Numbered from the stretch's first letter, positions 1-7,359 are shown. The stretch: 13,364 bases of DNA from Spartobacteria bacterium (GCA_003136515.1 PLEU01000142.1:3016-16379); one strand, 5' to 3'. Numbers and translations are program-made. The notes: generated by a model not told the origin, from the letters alone.

Positions 1-512
1 CCAGAAGGCTGCTTTATCTCCCATCTTCCCGTGCCGGACATGCAATTTCCGTTATCCGCGAATTTCTGAAGTTGCCTCAAACCGAGATAACGGTTGTCAC
101 CGGACGCCTGGAAGCGCTGCGCCAGGAGATTGCCGCCTCCGGTTTGATCGATGGGGTGCGCACCCATCTTATCGGATGGACCGACAAAATACCTGAACTA
201 CTCTGTGCCCATCATCTCTATATCGGTAAGGCCGGAGGTGCGATCGTTCACGAGGCCATGGCGGCACAATGCCCAATTCTTGTGAGTCATGTCGTTCCCG
301 GGCAGGAAGAGGGGAATATAGAATTAATTGAGCGGCATGACATCGGACGTCTTGCAGCCCACTACCCGGCGACACTGGCTGCTTCTGTGGCCGAGGTTTT
401 TGCCGATCATGAGGCGACCTGGAAGCGCTGGAAAAAAAATCTGACCTGTCTCTCCCGTCCGTGTGCTAGTCGCGAGATCGCGACATTTATCCTGGATTTT
501 TCGAGGGGTTAA
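1..512 (+). CDS. Glycosyltransferase, GT28/MurG-like C-terminal part (5' truncated)
   Basis: The reading frame is open from base 3 with no start codon in the window, so this is the C-terminal ~170 residues of a longer protein. The visible part has the GT28 nucleotide-sugar binding signature: a KIPELLCAHHLYIGKAGG stretch, then HEAMAAQCPILVS and PGQEEGNIE. The GG and PGQEEGN elements match the donor-binding loop of monogalactosyldiacylglycerol synthases, processive diacylglycerol glucosyltransferases and MurG. The PGQEEGN form fits the diacylglycerol glycosyltransferase group better than MurG. Such enzymes act at the inner face of the cytoplasmic membrane, moving a sugar from a UDP-sugar to a lipid acceptor. 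The acceptor-binding N-terminal half lies outside the window, so the substrate cannot be assigned. An internal TTG at 72 is not a credible start, because homologous-looking sequence continues upstream of it. Its TAA stop overlaps the stop of the convergent gene at 509. Confidence 0.8.
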   Translation, partial: RRLLYLPSSRAGHAISVIREFLKLPQTEITVVTGRLEALRQEIAASGLIDGVRTHLIGWTDKIPELLCAHHLYIGKAGGAIVHEAMAAQCPILVSHVVPGQEEGNIELIERHDIGRLAAHYPATLAASVAEVFADHEATWKRWKKNLTCLSRPCASREIATFILDFSRG

Positions 513-796
513 TTGACGGACTTGGAAATTAGCTGGGCAAAGTAGAGAGCGTTATTCCAACTAGTCACCGAAACACCCCCGACCGGAGTCCAGCCCTTAG
601 AAAACTCAGACTGGAGTGTATCGTTGAACTGCTGCCTGTACCCTGAGATTACCTTGTACTTAAGTTGTCCGGTGTTACTTGCGGATGCTGAGTTTCCCGG
701 AGATGCTATGAGAAGCGCTGGGGCAGTTGAGATAGCGATCAAAGCGATAAGAAGACGGATCGTGAGGAAGGTGTGGCGGGTCGTTACTGTTTTCAT
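509..796 (-). CDS. Small exported protein with a DUF1737-like domain
   Basis: The 95-residue product starts at the ATG at 796. A GTG at 826 would add ten residues that spoil the signal-peptide shape, so the ATG is preferred. Residues ~1-36 look like a Sec signal peptide: basic start (MKTVTTRH), hydrophobic core rich in L/I/A, and a probable cleavage after an S-A-S-A stretch. The mature part carries the DUF1737-type pattern of YKVISG, a GW.P.GGVSV segment and a closing Y.AQ.I.K. That domain is usually found in small proteins of unknown function, and here it appears to be exported. It lies 41 bases downstream of ptsI on the same strand and may share its transcript. No Shine-Dalgarno is visible. 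Signal peptide and domain match are judged by eye; the role is unknown. Confidence 0.7.
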   Translation of the reverse strand: MKTVTTRHTFLTIRLLIALIAISTAPALLIASPGNSASASNTGQLKYKVISGYRQQFNDTLQSEFSKGWTPVGGVSVTSWNNALYFAQLISKSVN

Positions 797-837
797 GGAG
801 TATGGGGGTGGGTTGGTCTTTACCACATTACTTGTGT

Positions 838-2637
838 TTAAAAAAGATCTGCATATCGGGTGCGTGCCAAACCTGTGCAGCGCGCATAGATTTCGGCGGC
901 GCGATCGCCCGCAAGGGCGTGCGCCACTACCTCCTCACAGGCGGGAAGATCGAGGCTGCGAACAGCTTTCTTGATGCGTGGGACCAATGCAGCACTTGCG
1001 CTCAGTTCATCGATGCCAAGGCCAAGCAACATGGGGGTAAATTCAATATCCCCTGCCAATTCACCGCAGACCCCCACCCAGATGCCGGCGGCGTGAGCGG
1101 CATCAACGATTGTTTTCAGGATACGCACGACGGCGGGATTGGAGGGATCGTGAAGATGCGCAATGCGTTCGTTACCCCGATCAACCGCCATGAGATATTG
1201 GAGCAGGTCATTAGTGCCGATGCTGAAGAACTTGACCTCACGGGCCAGCACATCAGCGATGAGCGCCGCGCTTGGGACCTCAATCATGACACCGATTTCC
1301 ATGTCATCCTGATAAGGGACACCCCGGTTTCGAAGTTCCTCACACGCTTCCTGCAAGAGGGCCTTGGCATGAAGTAGTTCCTCCAGGCCCGATATCATGG
1401 GGAACATGATGCGTATCGTCCCGTGCAAACCCGCCCTCAGAATGGCTCGCAGCTGGGTTTTGAAAATTTCCGGATTCATGAGGCAGAAGCGGATTGCCCG
1501 GCAGCCGAGGAACGGATTTTCCTCCTTGGCGAGATCGAGACACTCCGTGGGCTTATCCCCACCTATGTCGAGCGTACGCACAATCACGCTGTGAGGCGCA
1601 ACTCGTTCTGCAACATGACGATAGACCTCGTATTGCTCTTCCTCATCAGGTGGGATGGTCCGGTTGAAGTAGAGAAATTCCGTGCGATAGAGACCTATCC
1701 CTTCGGCACCACAAGCTGCGACTTCATCCAGTTCTTCGGGGAGTTCGATGTTCGCCGCGAGGATAATGAAATGGCCGTCCAGAGTGATTGAGTCTCGTTC
1801 GCGGAGTGTTTCCAACCCCTCCTCAATGTGCTCCTTCTCCTCCGCAAGTCGTTGGTAGTTTGTAAGAGTTTCATGAGAGGGGTTCAGGAATATTTTTCCG
1901 CTGTAGCCATCCATCAGGATAACGCTTCCATTTTCCAGATCACTGCAGATGCCTTCCAAGCCAACGATAGCAGGTATGCCTAGGGCACGGGCCATGATCG
2001 CTGTATGGGAGGTCTTGCTCCCTTTTTCCGTGATAAACCCAGCGATGTTTTCTCGATTAAGTGTCGCTGTGTCGGAGGGAGTCAGTTCATCGGCAACGAT
2101 AATGTGATTGCGATCATGACCTGAGATCCGCTGTCCCGACTTGCCAAGCATGTGACGGATAATTCTTCGGGCCACGTCCTCTAGGTCGACAGCCCTCTCC
2201 CGCAGGTAAGCATCGTCGATGTCAGAGAGGGTCTTGATGAAACGGTGAGAAACCCCCTGAAAGACAAACTCTGCATTGTGCTTCTGCTTCCGAATGCCTT
2301 TGTTTACTTCGTCGATGAGGCTCGGGTCTTCGAGCACCAGAAGATGGGCATCAAATATACTCGCATCGCTTGTACCAGCCGATGTTTCAAGACGCTTTTG
2401 CAATTCTAGAAGTTCTGCACGGGTTGCAAGCAAAGCCCCTTCAAAACGAGCAACTTCCGCATCCAATTCCGACTCGGAGATATCACGGAATGGAATAGTC
2501 TCCTCCTCCTGAAAATGGATCATTACCTTTCCTTCGGCGATGCCGGGAGCGACCCCCATACCCTGAAAGACGCGCTCTATCCCGGAGGGGACAAGAACGT
2601 CGGCAGAGGTGTTTTTCCTAGTTGAGCGACTTCCCAC
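838..2637 (-). CDS. ptsI: Phosphoenolpyruvate-protein phosphotransferase (PTS enzyme I)
   Basis: The 599-residue product transfers phosphate from phosphoenolpyruvate to HPr in the cytoplasm, the first step of sugar PTS or PTS-based regulation. Domain order is typical: N-terminal HPr-binding/phosphohistidine region (residues ~20-245), with the phosphoacceptor His211 in GSKTSHTAI, then a PEP-binding TIM barrel (~275-575). The barrel shows GIGLYRTEFLY, RTLDIGGDKP, NPFLGCRAIR, MIEVPSAAL, FFSIGTNDLLQY and the catalytic Cys524 in GVCGELAGD. All key residues seem intact. The start is GTG at 2637; an in-frame stop lies a few codons upstream, so little extension is possible. No gene for HPr or a sugar EII permease is in the window, so whether it drives sugar uptake or only regulation cannot be told here. 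The paralogue PtsP is unlikely because no GAF domain precedes the core. Confidence 0.95.
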   Translation of the reverse strand: MGSRSTRKNTSADVLVPSGIERVFQGMGVAPGIAEGKVMIHFQEEETIPFRDISESELDAEVARFEGALLATRAELLELQKRLETSAGTSDASIFDAHLLVLEDPSLIDEVNKGIRKQKHNAEFVFQGVSHRFIKTLSDIDDAYLRERAVDLEDVARRIIRHMLGKSGQRISGHDRNHIIVADELTPSDTATLNRENIAGFITEKGSKTSHTAIMARALGIPAIVGLEGICSDLENGSVILMDGYSGKIFLNPSHETLTNYQRLAEEKEHIEEGLETLRERDSITLDGHFIILAANIELPEELDEVAACGAEGIGLYRTEFLYFNRTIPPDEEEQYEVYRHVAERVAPHSVIVRTLDIGGDKPTECLDLAKEENPFLGCRAIRFCLMNPEIFKTQLRAILRAGLHGTIRIMFPMISGLEELLHAKALLQEACEELRNRGVPYQDDMEIGVMIEVPSAALIADVLAREVKFFSIGTNDLLQYLMAVDRGNERIAHLHDPSNPAVVRILKTIVDAAHAAGIWVGVCGELAGDIEFTPMLLGLGIDELSASAALVPRIKKAVRSLDLPACEEVVAHALAGDRAAEIYARCTGLARTRYADLF

Positions 2638-2647
2638 GATGCTCTGC

Positions 2648-2674
2648 TTTATCGGAGAGAAGTGATGGGGTCAA
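2648..2674 (-). promoter_or_regulatory. Possible ptsI promoter
   Basis: On the minus strand TTGACC (2674-2669; five of six to the -35 consensus) is followed after 15 bases by GATAAA (2653-2648; four of six to -10). A transcript from it would begin about 4 bases before the GTG start at 2637. The spacer is short, so this is a weak call. An inverted repeat AATCCG/CGGATT (2681-2686 and 2705-2710) lies just upstream. Confidence 0.3.
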
Positions 2675-2716
2675 AGAAGGAATCCGCATGCTGACAAATC
2701 TAATCGGATTTTGCCT

Positions 2717-3049
2717 CTACACCTTATCCGGATCGGGAACTTCGATGGCTTCGCAGACATTGCGCCAACCGGGAAAATTCCACCTATTTGGGAAATCCCT
2801 GCACTGCTGAGGTTTCACGGGCTGGATCGAACAGTCATTGCCATCAAGAAACATGCATGCTCCATCTTCCTGATCCAGCAGTGCGAGTCCCTCTCTCTCT
2901 GGTCGGAGACGTGTATATTCCTGTATGAATCTGGTTTCCTCGATGTTCAGAAATGCCGCAATGGCTGCGATTTCCTTCTCGCTGACTCGGACAAATCCCG
3001 GCCAGCGACAGCAGGCCGTGCAGCGCTGGCAGAGATATCTCGGTGGCAT
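2717..3049 (-). CDS. YkgJ-type CxxCxxCC cluster protein
   Basis: The 110-residue protein has CQRCTACC near its N-terminus (residues ~7-14), followed by Cys residues in GACMFL, DCSI and QQCRDF and a final NVCEAI. This is the pattern of the YkgJ family (putative zinc- or iron-chelating domain, PF03692). The family's biochemical role is not established; metal or Fe-S binding is inferred from the cysteines. The ATG at 3049 is chosen over a TTG at 3055 because the former gives the compact start MPPRYLC. No Shine-Dalgarno is present. It lies 159 bases downstream of hsp20 and 79 bases upstream of ptsI on the same strand. Nothing in the sequence links it functionally to either. Confidence 0.85.
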   Translation of the reverse strand: MPPRYLCQRCTACCRWPGFVRVSEKEIAAIAAFLNIEETRFIQEYTRLRPEREGLALLDQEDGACMFLDGNDCSIQPVKPQQCRDFPNRWNFPGWRNVCEAIEVPDPDKV

Positions 3050-3126
3050 CAGCAAATAGGATGAATCAAAAAGGATGAACCACTACAGAGTAACCAGCAG
3101 TTTTTTTTGGCACCATTCATTAGTTA

Positions 3127-3156
3127 GGGGATCAGAAACCGATTTTCTCGATCCCC
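3127..3156 (-). terminator. Imperfect hairpin downstream of hsp20
   Basis: GGGGAT (3127-3132) pairs with ATCCCC (3151-3156), and the inner AGAAA can pair with TTTCT around a short loop. It is the second of two stem-loops after hsp20. No U-tract follows on the minus strand, so it may be an RNA-stabilising or Rho-assisted end rather than an intrinsic terminator. Confidence 0.35.
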
Positions 3157-3163
3157 TATGCTT

Positions 3164-3189
3164 CGGAGGCGGGCCTATTCCCGCCTCCG
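3164..3189 (-). terminator. Strong GC-rich hairpin just after hsp20
   Basis: CGGAGGCGGG (3164-3173) and CCCGCCTCCG (3180-3189) form a perfect 10-bp stem with a 6-base loop. It begins 18 bases beyond the hsp20 stop. Position and stability suggest a transcript end or 3' stabiliser for hsp20, but no T-run follows on either strand, so classic intrinsic termination is not supported. Confidence 0.55.
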
Positions 3190-3207
3190 TTGCACAGTGT
3201 TGCCCTG

Positions 3208-3660
3208 TCAGGCAACCTTAACTTCGATCTGCTTCGGTTTCGCGTCTTCGCTCTTGGCTACATGCACTCGGAGCACACCATCGGTGAATTTAGCCTCCAC
3301 TTTTTCGGCATCGGCATCATCCGGAAGTCCGAAGCTGCGGACAAAGCTTCCATATGATCGTTCGACCCGGTGGTATTTCTTCGCTTTGACCTCTTTTTCG
3401 AACTTCCATTCTCCGGTGATAGTGAGAATTCCGTTTTCCACAGTCACTTTCACATCCTCCTTCTGTATTTCGGGCAGATCGGCCTTGATGAGATACTCTT
3501 TATCATCCTCCGTAATATCAACGGCGGGTGACCAAGGTATTGTTTTGGCCAGTTCCTTATCGCCATCCCTGCGGAGGTTGGGAAGGCCAAGGATGTTTGT
3601 GAGCCTGTTCTGTATTTCTTCGAAATCCCTTGCGGGATTCCACAGTGTGATTGCATTCAT
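3208..3660 (-). CDS. Small heat shock protein, Hsp20/alpha-crystallin family
   Basis: The 150-residue product is a cytoplasmic ATP-independent holdase that binds unfolding proteins and forms oligomers. An N-terminal arm (residues ~1-45, beginning MNAITLWNPARDFEEIQNRL) leads to the alpha-crystallin domain (~45-140): WSPAVDITEDDKEYLIKADLP, VKVTVENGILTITGE, then the hallmark SYGSFVRSFGLP and a late GVLRVHVAK. It closes with PKQIEVKVA, an alternating-hydrophobic tail. The ATG at 3660 is chosen because the family normally starts close to the first conserved W; an in-frame TTG at 3735 would add a basic, unfamiliar 25 residues. An AAAGATG sequence ten bases upstream is at most a poor ribosome site. 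No CIRCE element or convincing sigma-32 promoter was found upstream, so its heat control is not visible. Confidence 0.95.
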   Translation of the reverse strand: MNAITLWNPARDFEEIQNRLTNILGLPNLRRDGDKELAKTIPWSPAVDITEDDKEYLIKADLPEIQKEDVKVTVENGILTITGEWKFEKEVKAKKYHRVERSYGSFVRSFGLPDDADAEKVEAKFTDGVLRVHVAKSEDAKPKQIEVKVA

Positions 3661-3915
3661 TTTTTGTTCATCTTTTGCGGCGGGCTGATATTTTTTTGAA
3701 CCACGTCTCCTCCCGCCTTTGAGGAGCTTGTTCAAGAGAGGGTGTCACGACCGCTCCTAGTTAAGGTGCAGCAAAGATTGTTCCTTTCTCTCTTTCTCTT
3801 TTGGGAGTTGAAGCAGTGGGCATTTTTGAGACAAACTGGCACAGTCTTCCGGTTGCGAGTGAGACATTTTGCCTTGTTCGTTTCAATAGGTTTGGAAACG
3901 TGTTATCCTCTGTGA
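3661..3915. other. Divergent intergenic region, hsp20 / rmlD-like
   Basis: This 255-base spacer must hold promoters in both directions. Visible are a 6-bp inverted repeat CTCCTC/GAGGAG (3707-3712 and 3721-3726, loop of eight) in the hsp20 leader, a CTTGTTCAAG inverted repeat (3727-3736), and a weak TATCCT (3904-3909) seven bases before the rmlD-like start with TTTCAA (3881-3886) 17 bases upstream of it. No CIRCE repeat was found. Confidence 0.4.
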
Positions 3916-4800
3916 ATGAATGTTATTATTCTTGGGTCCAATGGCCGTCTCGGCTCGGCAGTTGCCCGGCGATGGATGTCGCTTGCGGAGATCGAAAGGC
4001 TTACCCCGTTGACCCGAAGGGAAGTTGATTTATCCGATCCTGCCGTCGCGGAGAAGGGGCTTTCTGAACAGAATTTTGGTGAGGGGGACATAGTCATCAA
4101 CTGCGCCGCCGCAACCGACGTTGACGGGTGTGAACGCGAGCCTGTTCTGGCGCGTCTCATTAATGCAGAGTCACCAGGGCGCATTGCCCGACTCTGTGCC
4201 TCGCGCGGTGCCCGGCTTGTCCACATCGGTACCGATTACGTCTTTGATGGCTTACTAAATCGTCCCTACAACGAGGAGGATCAACCCAATCCATTGAGTC
4301 GCTATGGTGTTACGAAACTGGAGGGGGATCAGGAAGTTCTTGCAGCCGATTCCCGCCATGTTGTGCTGCGAGTCTCTTGGGTATTTGGCCCGGACAAACC
4401 TAGTTTCGTGGATGCCATCGTCCGACGAGCACTGACTTCGCCTGAGGCCGCAGCCGTCCATGACAAGACTTCCTCTCCGGCTTATACCGAGGATTTGTCC
4501 CGCTGGATTCAAGAATTTCTCAAGCCATCTCTTTCTGGAGGTATCTATCACCTTTGTAACAGCGGCTCATGCTCCTGGCGTGACTACGGGGAGTATGCCT
4601 TGGAGGTCGCCAAAAAGTCAGGTATCCCAGTACTGACAACAACGGTGTCCCCCTTGACCCTGGCTGATATGAAAGGCTTCATCGCCGTACGTCCGCCGCA
4701 TACCTCGCTCGATACTGGGAAATTCACTCGCGCCACGGGAATCCGGCCCCGTCACTGGAAAGAGGCGGTGGGGGAGTATTTCTCACATTGGAATGTATAG
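3916..4800 (+). CDS. dTDP-4-dehydrorhamnose reductase-like protein (RmlD/RfbD family)
   Basis: The 294-residue short-chain dehydrogenase/reductase has a nucleotide-binding GSNGRLG at residues 7-13, an INCAAATDVDGCE segment (61-73), GTDYVFDG (105-112) and the catalytic YxxxK as Tyr130-Lys134. These match RmlD, which reduces dTDP-4-dehydro-L-rhamnose to dTDP-L-rhamnose with NAD(P)H for surface polysaccharide. The usual STDYVFDG has Gly in place of the first Ser here, while the catalytic Thr106 is kept. The other rhamnose genes (rmlA, B, C) are not alongside. Because the family also holds other sugar-nucleotide reductases, and a MAT2B-like role in some lineages, the exact substrate is open. The ATG at 3916 follows TGTGA with no Shine-Dalgarno. 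Its stop is 16 bases from the convergent stop of the GH44 gene. Confidence 0.85.
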   Translation: MNVIILGSNGRLGSAVARRWMSLAEIERLTPLTRREVDLSDPAVAEKGLSEQNFGEGDIVINCAAATDVDGCEREPVLARLINAESPGRIARLCASRGARLVHIGTDYVFDGLLNRPYNEEDQPNPLSRYGVTKLEGDQEVLAADSRHVVLRVSWVFGPDKPSFVDAIVRRALTSPEAAAVHDKTSSPAYTEDLSRWIQEFLKPSLSGGIYHLCNSGSCSWRDYGEYALEVAKKSGIPVLTTTVSPLTLADMKGFIAVRPPHTSLDTGKFTRATGIRPRHWKEAVGEYFSHWNV

Positions 4801-4816
4801 CCAAAAGGGTGGGTTT

Positions 4817-6382
4817 TTACCTCTCCACGGCCAAAGTTGTTACGCTGAAGGGGGGCATTGAGAAATTAAGTCCGGTTGAGGTGAACGCGGGTGAATTTGT
4901 CACGGGTTTATCGAATGCGCCTTCTTCACGGGTGTAAGCCCGCGCCGCTTTTGGTATGAAGTTCTTGAATGCGAGGCACAAGGGTTGATCTTCGGCAGTC
5001 TTGTTGATAGCCACCACAGTCATGTTCTTGGCTTCCATGGAATCAATGGCTGCATAGACGGAGTTGTTATTGGCCGTCTCACCCGTAACTCCGAGACCGA
5101 TTGGGCCGAACTTCGAACCGTGCATGTCATAATCCAAGTAAGCTCGGAAACCACCAAGCATCGCTTTGTCCTGCACTCCGATACCCCAATTACACGCCGC
5201 AAAAATCCCGTATCTCCCGAAAATTCCGAGTACATCAGCTTGGGCAACCAGCCCACTTGGGTGGGTGCCGCCGCCAAAATTATACTCACTAATTGAAAGC
5301 CTTGTCCCTTTGTAGTGTGCTTCGATTTGGTCTAAAATCCGAGGTAATAGACTGAGTGGTTTCTCTCCCAGAGAGTGTGCAATCCAGCTTTCTTCCACAT
5401 AAGAAGGATCCCAAAGAGAACGGGGAGCTTGGATCCGGGCTGCATCGAGTGCTGCATTATCCCCCGCATCTTCCGTAATCCGTACTCCTCCCCCGGTTGC
5501 CTCGGGATACCAGTGGATATCCAGCGCATCGAGGATGCGACGGTGTTGCTTAGTCTCCGCCGCTTTCATTGCCTCCAAATAGGAATTGAGGAAATTACGC
5601 CCTCCGGCATCAGCTGCATCTTGAAATGTAAGAAATCCGCTCCAACCGTAGCTGGCAGGTCCAAAGACTAGTGACTTTGGGGCCACATCCTTGATGGCTT
5701 CCGCATACTCAATATTGTTTGCGATGATATCCGCATATCCCGGCTTCTTGAGTTCTATTCGTGAATGGGTTGAAGCCCATAAGTCTGGTTCATTATCCAA
5801 CATATACCAGACAGGTGTTGCCGATGATTTGGTTCCTTCTATCCACCATACCTGTTCATCCTCGAAGACGGCGTGATCGTGAATATCCGGAGGATAGGCG
5901 TAGTGCCCCCCTGGTTTTCTGGCGTATGAGGGAATAAAGCGAACGTTCAAGTAGTGGGGGGTTATATTCACATCTCCTGGCGGGCTCTTATCTGCTGCCA
6001 CATGCCCGATGGTCTGCACGGTGATGATGGCTGCCGCACCATGCTTCTGAGTCTCTTCCAGAAAATGCCGCACGGTATATCCAGGTTCGTCCGACTCACC
6101 CAGGAATGAGTCGTTTTGATTGTGCCAGTCATTGCCTGCATTACTGGCGTTATTTTCCCAATTATAGGCCGTCATCCGGTTTCCTCCTTGCCGTGCTAGG
6201 GGAAACTTTATTCTCATATGCCCCCAGTCCGGAAGATTCACTCCATAAATATAGGGTGAGATAGGTCTCCTGTCGTTCGCGTCGACCGTAACAATAGAGG
6301 CAACAGCTGGCATCACGATCTGTCCTAAGATTAGCCACCACAATGCAACTAAATAGGGACTTATAAGCTTTAGAGTTCCCAT
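4817..6382 (-). CDS. Exported glycoside hydrolase family 44 (endoglucanase/xyloglucanase type)
   Basis: The 521-residue product begins with a signal peptide (residues 1-~29, hydrophobic core, probable cleavage after A-V-A-S). The catalytic barrel follows: ISPYIYGVNLPDW, then QGGNRMTAYNWENNASNAG (65-83), the strongest GH44 signature. The acid/base Glu is expected at Glu198 in MLDNEPDLW, and the nucleophile at Glu366 in LSISEYNFGGG. DALDIHWYPEA (286-296) is also typical. Residues ~425-521 fit the C-terminal beta-sandwich; no carbohydrate-binding module or dockerin is attached. Family members cleave beta-1,4-glucans such as carboxymethylcellulose, and often xyloglucan or mannan, with retention. 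The enzyme should act in the periplasm or outside the cell. No sugar transporter or other hydrolase adjoins it. By eye the gene is more AT-rich than the hem operon, compatible with transfer but not proof. Confidence 0.93.
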   Translation of the reverse strand: MGTLKLISPYLVALWWLILGQIVMPAVASIVTVDANDRRPISPYIYGVNLPDWGHMRIKFPLARQGGNRMTAYNWENNASNAGNDWHNQNDSFLGESDEPGYTVRHFLEETQKHGAAAIITVQTIGHVAADKSPPGDVNITPHYLNVRFIPSYARKPGGHYAYPPDIHDHAVFEDEQVWWIEGTKSSATPVWYMLDNEPDLWASTHSRIELKKPGYADIIANNIEYAEAIKDVAPKSLVFGPASYGWSGFLTFQDAADAGGRNFLNSYLEAMKAAETKQHRRILDALDIHWYPEATGGGVRITEDAGDNAALDAARIQAPRSLWDPSYVEESWIAHSLGEKPLSLLPRILDQIEAHYKGTRLSISEYNFGGGTHPSGLVAQADVLGIFGRYGIFAACNWGIGVQDKAMLGGFRAYLDYDMHGSKFGPIGLGVTGETANNNSVYAAIDSMEAKNMTVVAINKTAEDQPLCLAFKNFIPKAARAYTREEGAFDKPVTNSPAFTSTGLNFSMPPFSVTTLAVER

Positions 6383-6390
6383 CGTTTCAG

Positions 6391-6399
6391 ATTATAGCA
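6391..6399 (-). promoter_or_regulatory. Extended -10 promoter of the GH44 gene
   Basis: The minus strand reads TGCTATAAT, a perfect TGn-TATAAT extended -10. Its last base is 8 bases from the ATG at 6382, so initiation at normal distance would begin at or within two bases of the start codon, giving a leaderless mRNA. A TTACGA 18 bases upstream is only a poor -35, as is common with extended -10 promoters. Confidence 0.65.
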
Positions 6400-6502
6400 C
6401 GGGCATTGCGGCATTCGTAATATCTTCGGGAAATCAACCCTTGGGATTTCGCCTCTCTTAGTCCTTCATAATTTTCCCCTCATCGTTCATCCTACTTTCA
6501 CA

Positions 6503-7255
6503 ATGTCCACGCATCGCTTTCATCTTGCTCACGAGGGCTGGCTGGAGGAGCGGCCGGAACTTGAGGCGCCTGACGCCCATCATTGTGCGGAGGTGCTGCG
6601 GCTTGGACCCGGTGACAAAGTGGTGATATTTGACGGGAAGGGAAATGAGGCGTCGGCAGAATTGCTCGAAGTCAGTCGGAAGCATGTCCGGCTCGCTATA
6701 GGGTCCCGATCCTCGACTCCAAAGACCCGATGCGCAATTACGCTAGCACAGGCAGTTCCCAAGGCTCGCAGCATGGATCTGATTATTCAGAAGGGGGTGG
6801 AGTTGGGAGCTTCTCTCATTATCCCCATTCTCTCCGACCGCACCGTAGTCCGTTTGGAAGATGCCAGTGATGCTGTAAGAAAACAGGAACGCTGGCAGTC
6901 GATCGCCGTTGAGGCATGCAAGCAGTGCGGGCAAAACTGGGTGCCCGAGATTGGACTTCCGGTCACGACCAAAGAGTTTTTGAGTTCTTCAGCCAAAGCG
7001 GATCTAATGCTGATTTCGTCGCTCCAACCGGGGGCTCGTCCGGTTAAGGAAGTGCTGGCAGCATATCAGAACGCGAGGGGGTCACTGCCCGGAAGTGTCA
7101 TTGTCATGGTGGGGCCGGAAGGGGATTTTACCCCTGCCGAGACGGCGCTGGCCCGCTCCGCCGGAGCAACTGCAATCACACTCGGTCCGATTATACTGAG
7201 GACGGAAACCGCCGCGATCTACTGCCTGAGTGTCCTTGGCCATGAGTTATTCTAG
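6503..7255 (+). CDS. rsmE: 16S rRNA (uracil-1498-N3)-methyltransferase RsmE
   Basis: The 250-residue SPOUT-class methyltransferase uses S-adenosylmethionine to methylate N3 of U1498 in helix 44 of 16S rRNA. An N-terminal PUA-like RNA-binding part (1-~70) precedes the knotted catalytic domain. Signatures are LAQAVPKARSMDLIIQKGVE (81-100), ERWQSIAVEACKQCGQ (129-144), VMVGPEGDFTPAE (201-213) and LGPIILRTETAA (227-238). The family normally reads LGPRILRTETA; here Ile replaces the Arg, while the following LRTETA is intact. The ATG at 6503 is preceded by a pyrimidine-rich stretch with no Shine-Dalgarno. A CATAAT at 6467-6472 could be its -10, but no matching -35 was found. It is divergent from the GH44 gene and is separated from folE2 by 313 bases. 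Confidence 0.95.
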   Translation: MSTHRFHLAHEGWLEERPELEAPDAHHCAEVLRLGPGDKVVIFDGKGNEASAELLEVSRKHVRLAIGSRSSTPKTRCAITLAQAVPKARSMDLIIQKGVELGASLIIPILSDRTVVRLEDASDAVRKQERWQSIAVEACKQCGQNWVPEIGLPVTTKEFLSSSAKADLMLISSLQPGARPVKEVLAAYQNARGSLPGSVIVMVGPEGDFTPAETALARSAGATAITLGPIILRTETAAIYCLSVLGHELF

Positions 7256-7338
7256 GAGGGGGATTTTCGCGCACGGGGGAACATGTTTTTCTGTTTTAGG
7301 CAAAAATTTCTCCGGATTGTGGAAGATTATCAGAAAAG

Positions 7339-7359
7339 CCCCTCGGCGAGTTGCCGGGG
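7339..7359 (-). terminator. Terminator-like hairpin, minus-strand orientation
   Basis: On the minus strand CCCCGGC and GCCGAGGGG form a stem with an AACTC loop and one bulged A, followed directly by CTTTTCT, resembling an intrinsic terminator. No minus-strand gene precedes it, so it might end an unannotated small RNA or stop antisense transcription into rsmE. It could also be chance. Confidence 0.3.

Noticed and set aside
469..484. Near-palindrome GTCGCGA-GA-TCGCGAC
   Set aside because: It lies inside coding sequence of the glycosyltransferase; a two-base loop cannot form a normal hairpin and no partner site was found.
802..1377. 191-codon plus-strand open frame opposite ptsI
   Set aside because: It lies wholly antisense to the conserved C-terminal half of ptsI and has no recognisable domain; it is a mirror of the real gene's codon bias.
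3101..3108. Run of eight T as a plus-strand terminator
   Set aside because: No GC-rich stem precedes it on the plus strand, and no plus-strand gene is upstream.
3661..3915. CIRCE or sigma-32 control of hsp20
   Set aside because: No TTAGCACTC/GAGTGCTAA repeat is present. CTTGAAC on the minus strand resembles a sigma-32 -35, but no CCCCAT-like -10 follows.
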